Positions 35,291 through 44,272 of a stretch of 64,000 bases of DNA are shown piece by piece. Position 1 is the stretch's first letter; each line of letters opens with the position of its first letter. Location of the stretch: the NCBI GenBank assembly GCA_021324095.1, contig JAJPJT010000017.1, positions 18,126 to 82,125 on the forward strand. The letters run 5' to 3'. The DNA comes from Gammaproteobacteria bacterium (lineage in GTDB: Bacteria > Pseudomonadota > Gammaproteobacteria > Xanthomonadales > Rhodanobacteraceae). The notes under the pieces are model-generated. The model saw nothing but the letters and a program-made list of their open reading frames with translations. It did not search any database and was not told where the DNA came from. The position numbers and the translations under genes are program-made.

Positions 35291-37639
35291 TCAACGACGA
35301 CGGTGATGTCTTTCGCCCGACATTGGTTTGTCGTCATCACGCACCATCCTGAAATCGATCCTGCGGTCTTCCATGCTGGCGCGCAGCACCTGCACGCGCA
35401 CCGCGTCGCCCAGCCGGAACACCGATCCGGTGCGCTCGCCGCGCAACTCGTGGCGGCGCGCGTCGAAGTGGTAGTAGTCGTTGCGCAACTGGGTGATGTG
35501 CACCAGCCCCGATACCTTCGACTCGGTCAATTCGACGAACAGGCCGAACGAGGTGACGCCGGTGACGATGCCGTCGAACTCCGCGCCGACGTGCTGTTCC
35601 ATCCACGCGCACTTGTAGCGTTCGTCCACGTCGCGCTCGGCTTCCTCGGCACGCCGTTCGGTGCGCGAGCAGTGCGCGGCCATGCCCGCCATCTTGCTTT
35701 CGGTGTAGAGGTACGCCGCGGGTTTGCCGCCCGCCAGCGCGTAGCGGATCGCGCGGTGCACCAGCAGGTCTGGATAGCGCCGGATCGGCGATGTGAAATG
35801 CGCGTAGGCGTCGAGCGCGAGTCCGAAGTGGCCGTGGTTGGATGGCAGGTAACTCGCCATGCTTTGCGCGCGCAGCAGCACGCTGCGGAACAGTTCGGCG
35901 TCGGGGCGACTCGCCACGCGCTGCAGCAACGCCGCGAAGTCGCGCGGCTTCACCTCGGTGACCGGCGGCAGCTTCAACTTGTATTCGCGCAGGAACGCGA
36001 GCAGGTCTTCGTATTTGTCGGCCGGCGGCGGCGCGTGCACGCGGAACGGTGCGGGAATCTTCTTCTTGGCGAGGAACCTCGCCGCCTGCACGTTGGCCGC
36101 GACCATGCACTCCTCGATCAGCTTGTGCGCGTCATTGCGCGGGTGCGCGCCCAGCGACACGACGTTGCCCTGCTCGTCCAGCCGGTAATCGACCTCGCCG
36201 GTCTCGAAATCGATGGTGCCGCGCCGCCGACGGGCTGCCGCGAAAGCCTTGTACAGCGCGTGCAGGTTGTCGATGTGCGGCAGGAGCTTGCCGAACGCGC
36301 GGCGCGTGCCGGCGTCGCGTTCCCCGATCGCCTGCCATACCTGGTCATAGGTGAGCCGCGCGTGGGAGCGCATCACCGCGGGATAGAATTTCGCGCGCGT
36401 GACGTCGCCTTGCGGACCGACGCGCATCTCGCAGGCCATGCACAGCCGGTCGACGTCCGGATTGAGCGAACAGATGCCGTTCGACAAGGTCTCGGGCAGC
36501 ATCGGCACCACGAAACCCGGGAAATACACCGACGTGCCGCGTTCGTAGGCCTGCGTGTCCAGTGCCGTTTCCGGTTCGACGTAATGCGACACGTCGGCGA
36601 TCGCGACGATCAGCTTGAAACCGCCGCCGCGCACGGGCTCGGCATACACGGCGTCGTCGAAGTCGCGCGAATCGGCGCCGTCGATCGTGACCAGCGGCAC
36701 GTTGCGAAGATCCACGCGCCCTGCGTATTCCGTATCCGTCACGTTCGGCTCGACGGCTTCGGATTCGCGGACCACGTCCTGTGGCCATACGTGCGGCAGG
36801 CCGTGGCTTTCGATCGCCATCTCCACGATCAGCGACGGCTGCAGGCGTTCGCCCAGCACGCTGACGATGCGGCCGATCGGCCCGCGCTGTTCCGTCGGCG
36901 GTTCGGTGATTTCCGCAACGACGATCTGACCCGCGCGCGCGCCGTTGCGCGCATCCGGCGGAATCAGCACGTCCTGGTGCAGGCGCCGGTCGTCGGGATC
37001 GACCACCACCACGCCCTGCGCCTCGACCACCCGGCCGACCAGACGCGGCGCGCGGCGCTCCAGCACTTCGCGGATCGCACCCTGCTGCCGGCCGCGGCGA
37101 TCGACGCCGACCACCGACGCCAGGACGCGATCGCCATGCAGCACCTGGCGCATCTGCGCCGGCGACAAATAGAGGTCATCTCCGCCTTCGTCGGGGCGCA
37201 GGAAGCCATAGCCCTCGGCGTTGGCGAGCACCGTACCCGCGATCAGGCCGATCCGTTCGGCCGGCGCGAGCCCGCCGCGACGGCTCTGCAGCAACTGGCC
37301 ATCACGCAGCATCGCGCGCAGGCGTTTGTCGAGCGCCTCTCGGCGCAGGCCATCATCTATGCCAAGCGCGGTCGCGATGTCATCGATGCGCAGCAGGCTG
37401 CCGCGCTCGGCCAGCAGCGCGAGGATCGCCTCGCGGCTCGGGATCGGATGCTCGTAACGCTGCGCCTCGCGCTCGGCGTGCGGATCGGTGAATCCCGCCG
37501 CGTGCTTGTGACCGTGCTTCTGCGCAGGCGGATGGCTCGGCCCTGGTTTGCCGCGTGGTGCCGGCGTGTTCTTGCGTTTGCTGGATGCCGCACGCGGCTT
37601 GCGCGCGGAGCGGGACGGGGGACGCTGGCGTCTGGGCAT
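35291..37639 (-). CDS. rnr: ribonuclease R (3'-5' exoribonuclease)
   Basis: 782 residues. Degrades structured RNA processively, including rRNA and mRNA fragments. Layout: basic disordered start (RRQRPPSRSARKPRAASSKR), helix-turn-helix (AILALLAERGSLLRIDDIATAL), two cold-shock domains (about 130-290) and an RNB domain. The RNB metal-site aspartates are in TIDGADSRDFDDAVY, and the downstream HFTSPIRRYPDLLVHRAI signature is intact. An S1 domain (EFDGIVTGVTSFGLFVEL) follows near residue 685, then a short basic tail. It is the second gene of a minus-strand run beginning with the peroxiredoxin gene, 48 bases upstream. Confidence 0.96.
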   Translation of the reverse strand: MPRRQRPPSRSARKPRAASSKRKNTPAPRGKPGPSHPPAQKHGHKHAAGFTDPHAEREAQRYEHPIPSREAILALLAERGSLLRIDDIATALGIDDGLRREALDKRLRAMLRDGQLLQSRRGGLAPAERIGLIAGTVLANAEGYGFLRPDEGGDDLYLSPAQMRQVLHGDRVLASVVGVDRRGRQQGAIREVLERRAPRLVGRVVEAQGVVVVDPDDRRLHQDVLIPPDARNGARAGQIVVAEITEPPTEQRGPIGRIVSVLGERLQPSLIVEMAIESHGLPHVWPQDVVRESEAVEPNVTDTEYAGRVDLRNVPLVTIDGADSRDFDDAVYAEPVRGGGFKLIVAIADVSHYVEPETALDTQAYERGTSVYFPGFVVPMLPETLSNGICSLNPDVDRLCMACEMRVGPQGDVTRAKFYPAVMRSHARLTYDQVWQAIGERDAGTRRAFGKLLPHIDNLHALYKAFAAARRRRGTIDFETGEVDYRLDEQGNVVSLGAHPRNDAHKLIEECMVAANVQAARFLAKKKIPAPFRVHAPPPADKYEDLLAFLREYKLKLPPVTEVKPRDFAALLQRVASRPDAELFRSVLLRAQSMASYLPSNHGHFGLALDAYAHFTSPIRRYPDLLVHRAIRYALAGGKPAAYLYTESKMAGMAAHCSRTERRAEEAERDVDERYKCAWMEQHVGAEFDGIVTGVTSFGLFVELTESKVSGLVHITQLRNDYYHFDARRHELRGERTGSVFRLGDAVRVQVLRASMEDRRIDFRMVRDDDKPMSGERHHRRR

Positions 37640-37687
37640 GGCGCCAGCGTCGCGGAGCGGCGTCGCGAAAGCAAGCGCCGCCGGCGA

Positions 37688-38296
37688 TTACAGGCCCTTG
37701 TTCGCCTGCAGGTGTTCGACGATCGCCAGCGAATCCTTCACGTGCTGATCGGGCGTCAGGTGATCGGCCTTCGAGGACAGCACTTTGACGATCTTGCCTT
37801 CGCGATCGATCACGAACGTCGTGCGCGGAAAAAAGCCGTGGGTCACCGGCTGGCCGCGTACGTCGATGACGCCCTTCTGCGGCGGGATCATCTTGAGGCC
37901 GTATTGCGCCGCGACCTTGCCGTCGGGATCGGAAGCCACCGGGAACTTGCCGGCGCAGTATTTCGGGTCGGAAGAAAACTGGTTGAGCCGCGCGACGGAA
38001 TCTGCCGACACGCCGATGATGGTTGCGCCGGCTTTCACGAACTTCGCCTTGTCGGTCGCGAAGGTGTGCGCCTCGAGATCGCAGCCGCCGGTGTAGGCCG
38101 CCGGGAAGAAGTACACCACGACCGGACCTTTCGCCAGCGCCTGCTTCAGCGAAAAGGTGAAGTCCTTGCCCGCGAGACTTGCCGTCGCCGTGAAATCGGG
38201 TGCCTTGGCGCCGGGATTCAGGGCCGCGAAAACGGGTACCGCGAGCAACGCCGTCAACGCACCCGCTGCAATGGAACCGATGAGCCGCTTGTTCAT
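37688..38296 (-). CDS. exported AhpC/BCP-type peroxiredoxin
   Basis: 202 residues from the ATG at 38296. A signal peptide (KRLIGSIAAGALTALLAVPVFA) puts it in the periplasm. The peroxidatic site is PAAYTGGCDLEA (P-xxx-T-xx-C, Cys72); a second cysteine, Cys113 in PKYCAGKF, may resolve the disulphide, because the BCP Cys five residues after the peroxidatic one is absent. The 'TTFVIDREGKIVKVL' strand is typical of the family. It would reduce peroxides in the envelope. Ahead of rnr on the same strand. Confidence 0.88.
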   Translation of the reverse strand: MNKRLIGSIAAGALTALLAVPVFAALNPGAKAPDFTATASLAGKDFTFSLKQALAKGPVVVYFFPAAYTGGCDLEAHTFATDKAKFVKAGATIIGVSADSVARLNQFSSDPKYCAGKFPVASDPDGKVAAQYGLKMIPPQKGVIDVRGQPVTHGFFPRTTFVIDREGKIVKVLSSKADHLTPDQHVKDSLAIVEHLQANKGL

Positions 38297-38381
38297 GTCG
38301 AGACCCTCTGGTAACCGATCACACGCTAGCACCAATCGCGCAGCGTTTCAGCACGGCGTTGTCGAAATGACGTCCGGCAGA

Positions 38382-38411
38382 TTGACAGCCTGGCGCGCGC
38401 AGGGTTATCGT
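38382..38411 (+). promoter_or_regulatory. sigma-70 promoter of tRNA-Leu
   Basis: Perfect -35 TTGACA at 38382-38387 and -10 TATCGT at 38406-38411 with an 18-base spacer. The predicted start near 38418 lies about 33 bases before the tRNA 5' end. Confidence 0.7.
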
Positions 38412-38450
38412 ACGCGGCTCGCTTGGGCCCGGCACCGAAGGCCCGACCCT

Positions 38451-38535
<85 letters not shown>

Positions 38536-38547
38536 ATGTATCTCGCA

Positions 38548-38580
38548 TAAAAAAACCCCGCGCCCGCCGCGGGTTTTTTT
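38548..38580 (+). terminator. intrinsic terminator after tRNA-Leu
   Basis: An A-run, then CCCGCG-CCCGC-CGCGGG as the stem-loop, then TTTTTTT. The A-run at the other side also makes it usable in the opposite direction. It separates the tRNA from the outer-membrane protein gene. Confidence 0.88.
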
Positions 38581-38600
38581 GCCGGATCACACGGCGCGGG

Positions 38601-38629
38601 TTTACCCACACCCCGTTCACTTTTACAAT
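38601..38629 (+). promoter_or_regulatory. sigma-70 promoter of the outer-membrane barrel gene
   Basis: TTTACC at 38601-38606 and TACAAT at 38624-38629 with a 17-base spacer. The leader would be about 70 bases, with GGGGAG just before the ATG at 38707. Confidence 0.65.
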
Positions 38630-38706
38630 CCCGCGCGCCATTGCAGAGGGCGATGGCGGTTCCGGCGCAACACCGGAACGTCTCAAACTGAAACGGGGAG
38701 TACAAC

Positions 38707-39279
38707 ATGTACAAGAAACCTGCAGCGCTTGCGCTGCTCGTCGCTGCTGCGTGCGTGGGAAGCAACGCACAGGCGGCAGACGTCACCGGCTGGTTCGTCA
38801 ACGGCGGCGTTGGTGGTGCGCATTACACGGCTTCGTTCGAAGGCACAAACTTGGGCAAGGAATCCGACACCGGTTTCCAGATCAACGGCGGCTGGCGCTC
38901 GCAGTTCATCGGTTTCGAGGCCGGGTACGTCGACCTGGGCGGCGTCAGCGCCAACGATGGCATGGGCGACAGCGCGCGCATTTCCGGAAAGGGTTGGACG
39001 GCCGGGCTCAACGGTCATTTCAATCCGGCCGAAAAGTGGTACATCTCGGCACGTGCCGGCTTTTTCGGATGGACCGTCGACGGCCACGCCGACTTCGCCG
39101 ATGGAACGCACCTGTCCGGCAGCGAGTACGGACTGAACGGGTACGCGGGTGCCGGCACCGGGGTGGACATCGATCGCCACTGGAGCGTCGGCGTGAATTT
39201 TGACTATTACAAGCTCAACAAGCACCACTTCAACGTCGACACCAAGCTCTACTCGGTCATTGCGGAATACCGCTTCTGA
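38707..39279 (+). CDS. small outer-membrane beta-barrel protein (OmpA/OprF-N or Ail-like fold)
   Basis: 190 residues. Signal peptide MYKKPAALALLVAAACVGSNAQA, then about eight amphipathic strands such as GWFVNGGVGGAHYTA, IGFEAGYVDLG, WTAGLNGHFN and WYISARAGFFGW. The chain ends with AEYRF, the terminal Phe signal used by the BAM complex. It lacks the C-terminal peptidoglycan-binding domain of OmpA, so it is a stand-alone barrel of the OMP_b-brl class. Strong-looking promoter and terminators on both sides indicate a single-gene unit. Confidence 0.88.
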   Translation: MYKKPAALALLVAAACVGSNAQAADVTGWFVNGGVGGAHYTASFEGTNLGKESDTGFQINGGWRSQFIGFEAGYVDLGGVSANDGMGDSARISGKGWTAGLNGHFNPAEKWYISARAGFFGWTVDGHADFADGTHLSGSEYGLNGYAGAGTGVDIDRHWSVGVNFDYYKLNKHHFNVDTKLYSVIAEYRF

Positions 39280-39304
39280 GCAGGCTTGCATTGGCAAACT
39301 CATC

Positions 39305-39330
39305 GGGCGCCGCAAGGCGCCCGTCTTTTT
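39305..39330 (+). terminator. intrinsic terminator of the barrel gene
   Basis: GGGCGCC-GCAA-GGCGCCC stem-loop (7 perfect pairs with a GCAA tetraloop) followed by GTCTTTTT, 26 bases after the stop codon. Confidence 0.92.
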
Positions 39331-39349
39331 GCGTATCACCCACGTGGGC

Positions 39350-39604
39350 TCAATGACGCAACGTACTCACGTGCGAACCGCCCATGGTCCACGACGGTGG
39401 ATCGCTGGCGGGAAACGTCTCGATGAGTTCCTTGTCGAGCAAGCGCTCGCATTCTTCCTTCGCCGATTCGCGTTCCGCGGCCTGCGCCTGCCGGCGATCG
39501 GGGTTCGCCGGACAATTTGCGTCTGGCGTATTTGCATGTGTGGACGGTGACATCTGCTGCGGCTCCCTCGTGACAACGGCACGAGTTTCATTCCCTTGAT
39601 TCAC
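39350..39604 (-). CDS. small acidic conserved protein (TFPASDPPSWT motif)
   Basis: 84 residues. The end carries ECERLLDKELIETFPASDPPSWT, a short motif (L-x-E-T-FPASDPPS) that recurs in many small proteobacterial hypotheticals of unknown role. The first 50 residues are polar and low in order, with many Gln, Asn and Pro. No signal or membrane segment. An ATG is absent from the first codon region I can read with certainty, so the exact start may lie a few codons further in. It converges on the barrel gene terminator. Confidence 0.6.
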   Translation of the reverse strand: MNQGNETRAVVTREPQQMSPSTHANTPDANCPANPDRRQAQAAERESAKEECERLLDKELIETFPASDPPSWTMGGSHVSTLRH

Positions 39605-39748
39605 AGGATACGCCGACCACGCTGCACGGTCGCAACGTCGACAGCTACGATGTCACGACATGTTCAGGCGCGACGGCACACCGCGAAAGCGCACGCGACC
39701 CGTGGATAACGTGGCCCGCTCGCGTAGCGTTCCGCAAGAACTTTTCAT

Positions 39749-39861
39749 TGTCATTCCGGGACCCACGCCAGGTTCACGGCGTGGGGACCCGGAATCCAGT
39801 GTCTTTGCACGTAACAGAGTTACGACAAAGACACTGGGTTCGCGTTTTCGCGGGAATGACG
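39749..39861. repeat. MITE-like repeat, family C copy 4
   Basis: TGTCATTCCGGGACC at the left end and CGGGAATGACG at the right. Inside, CCACGCC/GGCGTGG pairs, and CCAGTGTCTTTG pairs with CAAAGACACTGG around a short spacer, so it folds as two joined hairpins. It lies just after the RND pump stop codon. Confidence 0.75.
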
Positions 39862-39869
39862 TCTTGCGC

Positions 39870-42800
39870 TCACACCTGCAAGCGATCGCCCTCGCGCGCG
39901 ACCAGCTTGTACAGCGCCGGCATCAGGAAGATGCCGATCACCAGCCGCGAGATCATGCCGGCGACGATGACCAGCGCGAAGGGCCGCTGCGAATCGGTGC
40001 CGACGCCGTAGGCGACCGCGGCCGGCAGCAGGCCGAGTGCCGCGACCAGCGCGGTCATCACGATGGGACGCAGGCGCAGCACCGCCGCTTCGTGCGCCGC
40101 GCGCACCATCTCCATGCCGCCGAGCCGCAATTCGTTGACGCAGGAGATGTACACCACGCCGGTCAGCACCGACACGCCGAACAGCACGATGAAGCCGATG
40201 CCGGACGATACCGAGAACGGCGTGCCGGTGACCCACATCGCGAACACCGCGCCGATCGGCGCCGACAGCAGCACACCCACGACCGTGATCAACGGGAACT
40301 TGAAGTTCCCGTACAGCACGAACAGCAGCCCGAAGATCACGATGACCGTCAGCGGCAGGATCACCCGCATCTGCGCGCGCGAGGCGGTGTATTCCTTGTA
40401 TTCGCCGCCCCATTCCAGCCGATAGCCCTGCGGCAGCTTCACATCCCGCGAGACCTGCCGGATCGCGTCGTTCACCGCGCCGGCAAGGTCGCGGCCCTGC
40501 ACCGAGAACTGCACGCCGATGTAGCGCGAATTGTTTTCGCGGTAGATGAACGACGCGCCGTTCTCGACCTTGATGCTGGCCAGCTCCTTGAGCGGAATCT
40601 CCTGTCCGCCCGGGGTCGCCACCGGAATGTCGCCGATCTCCTCGGGCGTGTTGCGGAACTGCTTCTGCAGGCGTACGACCAGGTCGAATTGCTTCTCGCC
40701 CTGCACCACCTGGGTCGCGACATCGCCGCCGATCGCGGCGTTGATGAGGTTGTTGATGTCGTCGACGTTCAGCCCGTAGCGCGCGATCTTCGCGCGGTCG
40801 ATGTCGATGGCGAGGTTCGGCTGGCCGAGTTCGTGCACCAGCGTGATGTCGGTGATGCCGCGCACCTTCTCCATCACCGCCTTGATCGCCTTGCCTTCCT
40901 TCTGCAGCACCTGCAGGCTGGGGCCGTACAGCTTCACCGCGAGCGCGCTCTTGAGGCCGGTCTCGGCCTCATCGACCGCGTCCTCGGCTGGCTGGGTGTA
41001 GTTGAACTGGATGCCCGGAAATTTCTGCGTCAGTTCGGCGTTGATCCCGTCGATCAGTTCCTGCTTGGTGCGGTACTTGCCGCGCCATTGCGAATACGGC
41101 TTCAGGCCCGTGAAGAACTCGTCGTTGAAGAAGCCGGTGGAATCGGTGCCGTCGTCGGGGCGGCCCAGTTCGCTCGTGACGGTGGTGACGACCGGGAACG
41201 AGCGCAGCACCTTGCGGATTTCGGGCGAGATCTCCGATGCCTTCTGGAACGAGATCGTGTACGGCATGGTCGCGCGCACCCACAGCGCGCCCTCGTCGAG
41301 GTTCGGCATGAACTCGGCGCCGATGCCCTGCATCATCAGGAACGCCAGTCCGAGCAGCACGGCCGACGCCGCCGTCACGATCCATGGCACGCGTTGCGCA
41401 TGCTCGAGCACGCGCACGTACCACGCCTTGAATTTCTCGTAGATCACGTTGCGGCGCTCGCGCACGCCCTTGCGCATGAACACCGCGCACAGCACCGGCA
41501 ACAGGGTCAACGTGACGATCAGCGAACCGATCAGCGCGAAGATCATGGTGTCGGCCATCGGCTTGAACAGCGTCCCGGACGGACCGCTGAGGAAGTAGAT
41601 CGGCAGGAAGCTCGCGACGATCACCGCGACGGCATACACCAGCGGACGGTCGATCTCGGCCGCCGCCGCGAGGATCACTTCGTTGATCCGGTACTCGGTG
41701 CCGCGCCGCGCGGCGAGTTCGCGGAAGATGTTCTCGACCATGAAGATCGCGCCGTCGACGAGGATGCCGAAATCAACCGCGCCGATCGACAGCAGGTTGG
41801 CGGATGCGTTCTTGAGTTCGAGGCACAGGAACGCGAACAGCAGCGCCAGCGGCACCGTGACCGCGACGATCAATCCGGCGCGGATGTCGTACAGGAAGAA
41901 CACCAGCACCACGATCACCAGCACCAGGCCGATCGTGAGGTTGTGCATCACCACGCCCTTGGTCTCGTTGATCAGGGTGGTGAGGTCGTAGAACGGATGG
42001 ATCTTCACGTCCTTCGGCAGGATCGTGTCGTTGAGTTCCTTCGTCTTGGCTTCGACCAGCTTCAGCACGTCCTCGGTCTTGCTGCCGGTCAGCGCGAGGA
42101 TCACGCCCTCCACCGCGTCGTTGTCGCCCATGAAACCGAATTCGCCGAGGCGCGGCGCGATGCCGATCTTCACCTGGGCGACGTCCTTGACCAGAACCGG
42201 CGTGCCGTTGTGCACCGCCAGCACGATGTTGCCGATGTCCTGCAAAGTCTTGATGCGGCCCAGGCCGCGCACGTAAAAGAACTGCCCGCCCTGCTGGTAG
42301 AAGCCGCCGCCCGCGTTGCTGTTGTTGGCAGCGAGCGACGCCTCGATTTGCGACACCGACAGCCCGAGCGCGGCGATCTTCACCGGGTTCAGCAACACCT
42401 GGTATTGCATGTTTCCGCCGCCGAACGCGGAGTCGTCGGCGACGCCGGGCACCGAACGGTACTGCGGCGCGATCACCCAGTCTTCCAGCGTCTTCAGTTC
42501 CATCGGCGAGCGATCGGAACTTTGCAGCACGTAGCGGTACACCAGGCCCGATGGCGGCGACATCGGCGAGATCGAAGGCGACACGCCGCTGGGCAAAGTG
42601 ATCCCCGGCAGGCGGTTGTACACGCGCTGGCGGGCGAAATAGTGGTCGGTGTTGTCCGAAAACGTCAGCGTGACGTCAGACAGGCCGTACAGCGAAATCG
42701 AACGCTTGGTGACGAGGCCGGGGATCGCGTTCATCCCGAGCTCGACCGGCACCGTGATCAGGCGCTCGACTTCCTCCGCCGAATGGCCCGGCCACTGGGT

Positions 42801-42995
42801 GATGATTTCCACCATCGGCGGCGACAGGTTCGGATAGGCGTCCATCGGCAGGACCTGGTAGGCCCACACGCCGGCCCCGGCCATCCCGAGCGACAGCAGC
42901 ACGATCAGAAGCCGCTGCTCCAGCGCGAACGCGATGATGCGGTTGATCACCGACGCCTTGCGCGGTGCGTCGTTGGGCGGAAGCGGCTGGTTCAT
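39870..42995 (-). CDS. CzcA-type heavy-metal RND efflux pump
   Basis: 1041 residues, twelve membrane helices in two repeats with two large periplasmic loops. Helix 4 carries VDFGILVDGAIFMVEN, the DFG-x-x-x-DGA proton-relay pattern of the HME branch used for divalent cations (Co, Zn, Cd, Ni); CusA-type Cu/Ag pumps differ there. The start codon overlaps the adaptor stop by four bases (ATGA), and outer-membrane factor and adaptor genes precede it, so the tripartite pump is complete. Metal specificity is inferred from this motif alone; some related pumps have been renamed as solute exporters. The N-terminal 'RLLIVLLSLGMAGAGVWAY' is the usual first helix. Confidence 0.9.
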   Translation of the reverse strand: MNQPLPPNDAPRKASVINRIIAFALEQRLLIVLLSLGMAGAGVWAYQVLPMDAYPNLSPPMVEIITQWPGHSAEEVERLITVPVELGMNAIPGLVTKRSISLYGLSDVTLTFSDNTDHYFARQRVYNRLPGITLPSGVSPSISPMSPPSGLVYRYVLQSSDRSPMELKTLEDWVIAPQYRSVPGVADDSAFGGGNMQYQVLLNPVKIAALGLSVSQIEASLAANNSNAGGGFYQQGGQFFYVRGLGRIKTLQDIGNIVLAVHNGTPVLVKDVAQVKIGIAPRLGEFGFMGDNDAVEGVILALTGSKTEDVLKLVEAKTKELNDTILPKDVKIHPFYDLTTLINETKGVVMHNLTIGLVLVIVVLVFFLYDIRAGLIVAVTVPLALLFAFLCLELKNASANLLSIGAVDFGILVDGAIFMVENIFRELAARRGTEYRINEVILAAAAEIDRPLVYAVAVIVASFLPIYFLSGPSGTLFKPMADTMIFALIGSLIVTLTLLPVLCAVFMRKGVRERRNVIYEKFKAWYVRVLEHAQRVPWIVTAASAVLLGLAFLMMQGIGAEFMPNLDEGALWVRATMPYTISFQKASEISPEIRKVLRSFPVVTTVTSELGRPDDGTDSTGFFNDEFFTGLKPYSQWRGKYRTKQELIDGINAELTQKFPGIQFNYTQPAEDAVDEAETGLKSALAVKLYGPSLQVLQKEGKAIKAVMEKVRGITDITLVHELGQPNLAIDIDRAKIARYGLNVDDINNLINAAIGGDVATQVVQGEKQFDLVVRLQKQFRNTPEEIGDIPVATPGGQEIPLKELASIKVENGASFIYRENNSRYIGVQFSVQGRDLAGAVNDAIRQVSRDVKLPQGYRLEWGGEYKEYTASRAQMRVILPLTVIVIFGLLFVLYGNFKFPLITVVGVLLSAPIGAVFAMWVTGTPFSVSSGIGFIVLFGVSVLTGVVYISCVNELRLGGMEMVRAAHEAAVLRLRPIVMTALVAALGLLPAAVAYGVGTDSQRPFALVIVAGMISRLVIGIFLMPALYKLVAREGDRLQV

Positions 42996-44272
42996 TGCGA
43001 CTGAATGAAGTTCAGGAAGATCGAGCCTTCCACCACCACCTTGTCGCCGGGGTGGACGCCTTCCGGAATCACGTAGCGGTCGCCCACGCGGGTGCCGAGC
43101 GAGACCGAGCGCCGCGCGTAGCTGCCGTCCGGTTCAACGACGTAAACGAACGGCAGGTTCTCATCGTTGCGCAACACCGCGGAAACCGGGATCAGCAGGC
43201 CCTTGTATTCGCTGCGCGACTGGATGTGCACGGTCACGTACATCTGCTTCTTGAGCGCGCCGTGCGGGTTGTCCACGCGCACCCGCGCGTTCACCGAACG
43301 CGTGTCGGGGTCGACCACCGCGCCGACGTTGGTCACCGTGCCGCTCACCGGCTTGCCGCCATCGCCCAGCACGACGCTGGCCGGATCGCCTGTCCGGACG
43401 CGGGTGACGTCGTCGCCGAATACCTGCGCCATCACCCACATCTTCGACGTGTCGGCAATCGTGAAGCACGGCGTCGTGCCGGCCGCGAGCGTCTGCCCCG
43501 GCGCGATGGATTTCTGGACGACCGTGCCGGCGATGGGCGCGCGGATCACGCCTTGGCCATGCGTCACCTGCTTGCCGGCACGAATGTCCGCGATCGTCTT
43601 CGGATCCATGTGCAGCGCGACCAGCGCCTGCAGCGCCGCGGTGCGATCCGCGTCGGCGCCTACCGCGTCGGCCTGCGCCTGCGCGTTCTCGCGCTGGGAA
43701 ATCGCCTGGTGCGCATACAGCACGCGGTCGTTGGCCGCCACCGCGTCCGCGGCCTTGGCGGTGATGATGGCCTTGCGGTAGGCGCCGACCGCGGTGGCGA
43801 AATCGGGCGAATCGGCTTCGGCCAGTGCCTGGCCTTTCGCGACGTGCTGCCCCAGCGTCACGAGCACGCGCGTCACCGGACCGGAGAACGGCGCGAGGAT
43901 GTCGGTCGCGCGGTCGTGGTCGAAGTCGACCACGCCCGTGGTCGTGATCGTGGTGCGGTATTGCGACGGCTCGACCGTGTAAATGCGGATGCTTTGTTGC
44001 TGTTCCTTCGTCAGCGTGACGTTGTGGGGTGTGGTGGACGACTCCTGCGCCGGCGGCTTGCCGGAGCAGGCGGTGAGCACGCCCGCCGCGACGACAATCC
44101 CAATGCAACAACCAATGCGCGGCAGCCCCCTCACCCCAGCCCTCTCCCCACGGGGGAGAGGGAGACAAGCGCGCAGCGCTTGGCGGGTGAGGGGGGATTC
44201 CTGCCAACGCCGACGAGTGTGTTCGCGGTCGAACAACGATCGTGCCGCTCGCCCGCATCGTTGAAGTTTCAT
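42992..44272 (-). CDS. RND efflux periplasmic adaptor (HlyD/CzcB-CusB family) with repeat-derived N-terminus
   Basis: 426 residues from the ATG at 44272, which overlaps the preceding stop as ATGA. Barrel-sandwich parts are RVLVTLGQHVAKGQALAEAD and 'GVIRAPIAGTVVQKSIAPGQTL'; the alpha-hairpin lies between, and a beta-barrel plus MFP end follow. The mature start is a lipobox, VVAAGVLTAC, which becomes residue 70 from this ATG. Residues about 38-62 (SPLTRQALRACLPLPRGER and on) are translated from the family A repeat at 44125-44197. A GTG at 44134, inside the repeat edge, would give a normal 25-residue lipoprotein signal and may be the real start; its product would be 380 residues. Confidence 0.83.
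   Translation of the reverse strand: MKLQRCGRAARSLFDREHTRRRWQESPLTRQALRACLPLPRGERAGVRGLPRIGCCIGIVVAAGVLTACSGKPPAQESSTTPHNVTLTKEQQQSIRIYTVEPSQYRTTITTTGVVDFDHDRATDILAPFSGPVTRVLVTLGQHVAKGQALAEADSPDFATAVGAYRKAIITAKAADAVAANDRVLYAHQAISQRENAQAQADAVGADADRTAALQALVALHMDPKTIADIRAGKQVTHGQGVIRAPIAGTVVQKSIAPGQTLAAGTTPCFTIADTSKMWVMAQVFGDDVTRVRTGDPASVVLGDGGKPVSGTVTNVGAVVDPDTRSVNARVRVDNPHGALKKQMYVTVHIQSRSEYKGLLIPVSAVLRNDENLPFVYVVEPDGSYARRSVSLGTRVGDRYVIPEGVHPGDKVVVEGSIFLNFIQSQ
44125..44197. repeat. dispersed palindromic repeat, family A copy 2, in the adaptor gene start
   Basis: In opposite orientation to copy 1 and nearly identical over its first 45 bases (CCCCTCACCCGCCAAGCGCT in shared part). Contains CTCTCCCCACGGGGGAGAG. 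It is read through in frame by the adaptor gene if translation begins at 44272. Confidence 0.78.

Noticed and set aside
35243..38314. A 1023-codon open frame on the plus strand opposite rnr and the peroxiredoxin gene
   Set aside because: It is the complement of well-supported genes, is rich in Arg/His/Val in the pattern of GC-rich antisense frames, and has no domain.
39660..43004. A 1114-codon plus-strand frame opposite the RND pump gene
   Set aside because: Antisense shadow of the conserved pump; composition is Arg/His-rich without any recognisable domain.
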